Assembly (NCBI GenBank): GCA_937864365.1
Contig: CALMJT010000216.1
Coordinates: forward strand, 1 to 64,000
DNA length: 64,000 nucleotides
Origin: an uncultured Alteromonadales bacterium
GTDB taxonomy: Bacteria; Pseudomonadota; Gammaproteobacteria; Pseudomonadales; Cellvibrionaceae
Direction of reading: 5' to 3'
Positions 60,119 to 64,000 of the stretch are shown here, one piece after another. The notes beneath the pieces were generated by a model. That model was not told the origin of the DNA and made no database searches. It saw nothing but the letters and a program-made list of their open reading frames with translations. The position numbers were made by a program, and so were the translations under genes. The stretch's first letter is position 1; every line of letters begins with the position of its first letter.

Positions 60119-61548
60119 CCATTCACCGGCGAAAAGTTGATCATGCGTTTTCGAAAACGACCGAATAAGCCCAGAGTCGACTCGTAAGCTTCCGCTAACG
60201 TGGTGAAGGGCAAAGCGGTAATGTCTTCTTCAGGTTCCCCCAGAGATAGCAGGCCAGGCTGATGCTCTTGATCTTCACCAGAATCGTTCGTTTTAATTGT
60301 ATCTATCTCATTGGTGCCGGATTCGACCTCTGCTTCTACTTGGTCGGTCAACAGCGGTTGCAGACTTCCCTCCATTGTCTTGAGTGATACGGTATTGGCA
60401 GAAGGAATATCTTCAGCGACCCGATGTGCATATTCGATTAATTTGGGCTCGGCTGGCATGATGAGTAGCGCTTCCTCATTGCCACTATTTTGTACCCTCA
60501 AAATCCTGCCTAGTACTTGTCGAAAATACAATTCCGTTTTAACGCGAGTGAGGTGACAACATACCTGTAAACGAGGAATATCGGTGCCTTCGCTGATCAT
60601 GCCGACCGAGACGATCCATCGGGTCTGTCCATCACGAAAATGTTGAATTGCCTGTTGAGACTTGTCATGCAGATATGTCACCACCGTCGGAGATTCTCCA
60701 CAAATGCGTTCTAATATTGTGGCGATAAGAACCGCATGTTCCACTGAAGCTGCGACGATGAGTCCGCCTGCATTTGGTTGAACCCGTCTTAACGTGTTGA
60801 GGGCTTTGTGGCTTTGCTCAACCAAATATCGAATGAGTGTGAGGTTTTCAAGGAGTTGCTGGTATGTGCACCGAGAGGACTTCAGTAGATCACCAATGGA
60901 TCCATAGACCTTTTCTTTCCCATTATTTTGTACGGTGATTTTTTCATTGTCTATTACGGTGATTTTGGGCGTACGGCAAACGCCATCTTTGATGGCTTGA
61001 GCCAAACCATAGCTGTAGTCGCAATGAACTTTTCCTTCCCGGCAATACGACGTCAATGCGATGGGAATCCGATCCGAGCGCCAGGGTGTGCCGGTTAAAG
61101 CGAGACTATAGGTCGCCTTACCTTGAATGTGCTGAATGATCTTTTGACCCCAGGCGTTGGCATTGCCGAGATGATCGCCGGAGCAATGGTGGATTTCATC
61201 AAAGATTACCAAGGTGCGATGTGTCTTCATCAATAACCAGAATGATCGGCCAAGATTGAGCATGGATTGGTACGTTATTACATTGCCTTTCGCACCGAGC
61301 AGTCCGTTTAAACGAACCCCAAGTACAGACTCCAATGTGGACTGAAAGGAAAGAGAGACGTTTAGCGATGGGGAAAAGCAGAAAACAAAATCAATATCTC
61401 CGTTTTCAAGCAACCTTTTGGCAACGGTAGACGCCATGTACGTTTTACCGGCACCAGGAGTGGCCAAGCATAGAAAATGGCTTTGGCCGTTGCGAAAACG
61501 GGATATACAGCGTGACACAGCTTCGCGCTGCCAGCGTCGCAGTTCCAT
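60115..61548 (-). CDS. DEAD/DEAH-box SF2 helicase family protein
   Basis: Walker A TPGAGKTYMA, DEIHH box, LTGTPWR, motif V/VI SEGTDIPRLQ...QVLGRILR. Confidence 0.9.
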   Translation of the reverse strand: MELRRWQREAVSRCISRFRNGQSHFLCLATPGAGKTYMASTVAKRLLENGDIDFVFCFSPSLNVSLSFQSTLESVLGVRLNGLLGAKGNVITYQSMLNLGRSFWLLMKTHRTLVIFDEIHHCSGDHLGNANAWGQKIIQHIQGKATYSLALTGTPWRSDRIPIALTSYCREGKVHCDYSYGLAQAIKDGVCRTPKITVIDNEKITVQNNGKEKVYGSIGDLLKSSRCTYQQLLENLTLIRYLVEQSHKALNTLRRVQPNAGGLIVAASVEHAVLIATILERICGESPTVVTYLHDKSQQAIQHFRDGQTRWIVSVGMISEGTDIPRLQVCCHLTRVKTELYFRQVLGRILRVQNSGNEEALLIMPAEPKLIEYAHRVAEDIPSANTVSLKTMEGSLQPLLTDQVEAEVESGTNEIDTIKTNDSGEDQEHQPGLLSLGEPEEDITALPFTTLAEAYESTLGLFGRFRKRMINFSPVNG

Positions 61549-61550
61549 GT

Positions 61551-62108
61551 CTATTTCCTGGAGCCGCGGGATGACAGAAGACTTTCCAGCGCTTTGATTT
61601 TTCCCAACAGTAAAGCACTCCGTTCTCTGGCTTCCGAATAGAGAGCTTGTGCTTCCTCGCTAAGTTCAGGCAACTCCTTACATAGAGACTCGTATTCCTC
61701 CGCCTCACCCAACGCACATAACATGTCGGATCGGTGTTTATTGAGCCGCTCTCTTAACGCGGTGATGGGCTTGCTGGGGGGAGCCGATTGAATTTTGACG
61801 CTTGTATTCGGCTTGGAGGGAAGGGAGGTGAGTGCCTCTTTTTCGGTTAATCCAGAGCGATGCGATCTGAACTTCTGGGTGAGTCGGTACTTTGGCCACC
61901 CACCATTGTCAGGCAGTTTCTCCATGAATCCCGTATTTATCATCCGTACTATATTCCGGTAGATGAATTGCCTCGCTGGCTTTTTACCTTTATGCAGGCT
62001 TTCCGGATGTTCCAAATAGTGTGTCGTTAATTCGGCAACGGTGAAAGACTCTCCTTGGATTTCGTTAAGTGCGTGAAGGAGTTCGGGTTTTATATGGATC
62101 ATGCTCAT
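61551..62108 (-). CDS. Hypothetical protein (185 aa), first gene of the helicase cassette
   Basis: Long ORF ending 3 nt before the helicase ATG on the same strand; N-terminus resembles a winged-helix-like segment (inference). Confidence 0.65.
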   Translation of the reverse strand: MSMIHIKPELLHALNEIQGESFTVAELTTHYLEHPESLHKGKKPARQFIYRNIVRMINTGFMEKLPDNGGWPKYRLTQKFRSHRSGLTEKEALTSLPSKPNTSVKIQSAPPSKPITALRERLNKHRSDMLCALGEAEEYESLCKELPELSEEAQALYSEARERSALLLGKIKALESLLSSRGSRK

Positions 62109-62128
62109 GACGTAAATTGACGCGTATA

Positions 62129-62176
62129 TTGTCTCGAATTTCGCGACATTCTACCTTGTCTCTATCATCGAGACAA
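62129..62176. promoter_or_regulatory. Two operator-like palindromes sharing half-site TTGTCTC
   Basis: ttgtctcgaatttcgcgaca (62129-62148) and TTGTCTC-tatcatc-GAGACAA (62156-62176), between divergent genes. Confidence 0.6.
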
Positions 62177-62415
62177 TGAAGCCATCCTCATACTCACCTC
62201 ACTACGACAAACTGCGCACCTGGATGAAGCAAAAACGGGAGGAGAGCGGTTTGTCTTTAAGGGCGGTGGCAAATATCGTAGGTCGCCATCACTCAGTGGT
62301 AGGTAAAATGGAACAAGATCGGCGGAAAATTGAATTGATGGAGTTCGTTATATACTGTGAGGCTATTGGCGCTGACCCGCATGAGGGGCTCGGTCTTATC
62401 ATTTCAAAGAAGTAA
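62176..62415 (+). CDS. XRE-family HTH transcriptional regulator
   Basis: KREESGLSLRAVANIVGRHHSVVGKMEQDRRKIELMEFVIYCEAIGADP. Confidence 0.85.
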   Translation: MKPSSYSPHYDKLRTWMKQKREESGLSLRAVANIVGRHHSVVGKMEQDRRKIELMEFVIYCEAIGADPHEGLGLIISKK

Positions 62416-62761
62416 TCTTATTATAAACAAGACAGTGCAAACTACGGTAAGCTCTATTTGAATACCGAATCTATAATTCAGAGGTATTCCACCCCACCAA
62501 AATAATGCTCATCCCAAATAAGTGTGACAAATGCATCTATCCAATCCATAGTGAAACACCCACAACACGCAGCCAAACCTAAGACTTGGACATTGTCGCA
62601 ACGACGCCAACTCAAGCGACTGAAGGACTTTCTTTTTGCAGCAAGCTGGTAGAATTATACTTCAGCCCCTCATCGATAGATCAAACTTATGGAACTATAT
62701 TCTTAACCTTCGCTCTGAGTGTCGATTAAATTGCAGAGCATAAATAACAGTTAAACTAGAT

Positions 62762-63190
62762 GTGAATAAGTTACGATCTACTCATTGGGCCAAAAGGGCT
62801 CTAACCGTATTGATGCTTTGCGCGTTATTGCTGCAGGTACAGTCGGTTTTTGCTTGCCAAATGATGGATCACAGCGGCCCTATTGAGCAGTGCTGCTGTG
62901 ACAATGAATGCTCACCTGCGGCAGTAGGTGAAAATCAAAATTCTGCGATGCAATGCTGCGATTATGGACTGGAAGTTTCCATGGACGTGGATATTGATGA
63001 AGAGCACCCCGTTCTTCTCACTTCGCATTCCTCTCTCGATCCACCGCCGATCTCTGTCTATTTTATACTGGCCGCCTTATGGCCCGAGCTTGAACAAACC
63101 TCTCCGGCCCCAGCCCTTTGGGATCTGGACTCTCAACCCGCCCATCCAGGAACCGAAACCTGGATGTCTACCTTGCGCTTACGTATCTAA
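62762..63190 (+). CDS. Cys/Met-rich exported hypothetical protein preceding an efflux operon
   Basis: Signal peptide RALTVLMLCALLLQVQSVFA followed by CQMMDHSGPIEQCCCDNECS...MQCCDYG. Confidence 0.6.
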   Translation: MNKLRSTHWAKRALTVLMLCALLLQVQSVFACQMMDHSGPIEQCCCDNECSPAAVGENQNSAMQCCDYGLEVSMDVDIDEEHPVLLTSHSSLDPPPISVYFILAALWPELEQTSPAPALWDLDSQPAHPGTETWMSTLRLRI

Positions 63191-63298
63191 GACACTCCTC
63201 CAATCCTGACTCGCTCGGGATAAAAATTCAGCGTTTTTGTTAACACCGTCAGCTTTGAATGGCTGACGCTTAAACCTTGATTTTTAGAGGAGTTCCTC

Positions 63299-64000
63299 GT
63301 GAATTTTTACACATTTCTGGTGCCATTTGGATTGGCACTACTAGTGGCCGGGGTCTGGCCCGTTCCTGCTACAGCTTCGGAAGAAGCTGAGTGCAGCATC
63401 CCCACAATTGTGAGAATCGAAGATCTCGTGAGGCATTCGCTGGCATGTAACGGCACTCAACAGGCCATAGATGCCCGTTGGGAAGCACAACTGCTTCGCG
63501 CCGAGGTGGTTGGCTACCTGGATGACCCAAAACTTTCGGTGGGCGTTGCCCCACAAACCCTGGGCGATGAGCGATTTGACGATGGATATATCGTTGAACT
63601 CAGCCAACCGTTGCCCTGGCCGGGCGTTTTGTCTTTGCGAAAACAAGCGGCAGGCGCCCAGGCCGATGCTCTAGGGGCCATGCAACTGCAGGGGCGGGTA
63701 AATCTCGCCAAACAGGTCCGACTGGCCTACGCCCAATGGCAATACCACCTGCAATTATTGTTGATTAATCAACGCCATCAGGCGCTCTGGCAGGAGTTTC
63801 TTACCGTCGTGCGCGCAAAGTACGCGGCGGGCACAGCCGCCAAGTCCGATGTCTTGCATGCGACGCATGAATATCATTTGTTGTTGCAGGAAGCCATTGA
63901 ACTGAAAGCACGTGTTGAGCGTGATCTCAGTGAAATGAAGCGATTGGGCAATCTGGATCAAGGTACGCCCATTGAGTTGAACATCCTCCTACCGCTGACA
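63299..64000 (+). CDS. TolC/CusC-type outer membrane efflux protein, 3' truncated by the window
   Basis: Hand-translated from GTG 63299 after agaggag: MNFYTFLVPFGLALLVAGVWPVPATASEEAECSIPTIVRIEDLVRHSLACNGTQQAIDARWEAQLLRAEVVGYLDDPKLSVGVAP...; open to the window end. Confidence 0.8.
   Translation, partial: MNFYTFLVPFGLALLVAGVWPVPATASEEAECSIPTIVRIEDLVRHSLACNGTQQAIDARWEAQLLRAEVVGYLDDPKLSVGVAPQTLGDERFDDGYIVELSQPLPWPGVLSLRKQAAGAQADALGAMQLQGRVNLAKQVRLAYAQWQYHLQLLLINQRHQALWQEFLTVVRAKYAAGTAAKSDVLHATHEYHLLLQEAIELKARVERDLSEMKRLGNLDQGTPIELNILLPLT

Noticed and set aside
59747-60168. Overlapping small plus-strand ORFs (79 and 75 aa) opposite the minus-strand cassette
   Set aside because: No motif or start signal; the competing minus-strand ORF has an ATGA coupling with the helicase.

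Overview
This 64 kb window looks gammaproteobacterial (inference) and is dominated by a siderophore-type NRPS locus at about 11.95-55.08 kb. The locus contains a PepSY membrane protein, a TonB-dependent siderophore receptor, a diaminobutyrate aminotransferase (minus strand), a stand-alone TauD/SyrP-like hydroxylase, five collinear NRPS genes with eight adenylation domains, and a SyrD/PvdE-like ABC exporter. I aligned the A-domain pocket residues by hand to the GrsA-PheA numbering. They read Asp - Dab - Dab(E) - Gly - Asp - Gly - Asp - Gly, with an E domain also after the first Asp. Two Asp-hydroxylase-type oxygenases are present: one free-standing, and one fused to the C-terminus of the third NRPS. 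The fused one faces a degenerate condensation-like domain at the start of the fourth NRPS, so one module is split between two genes. The terminal thioesterase has Cys in place of the usual nucleophilic Ser (GWCLGG). The left flank has an ATP-grasp fragment, NhaA, two transglutaminase-like proteins, a Crp/Fnr regulator, aconitase and FumC. The right flank has a Tn3-family transposase, a minus-strand cassette (SprT-like, small ORF, SF2 helicase, small ORF) divergent from an XRE regulator, and the start of a metal-efflux-like (TolC/CusC) operon. No tRNA, rRNA or CRISPR was recognised. All functional calls come from reading the sequence; no database search was run.
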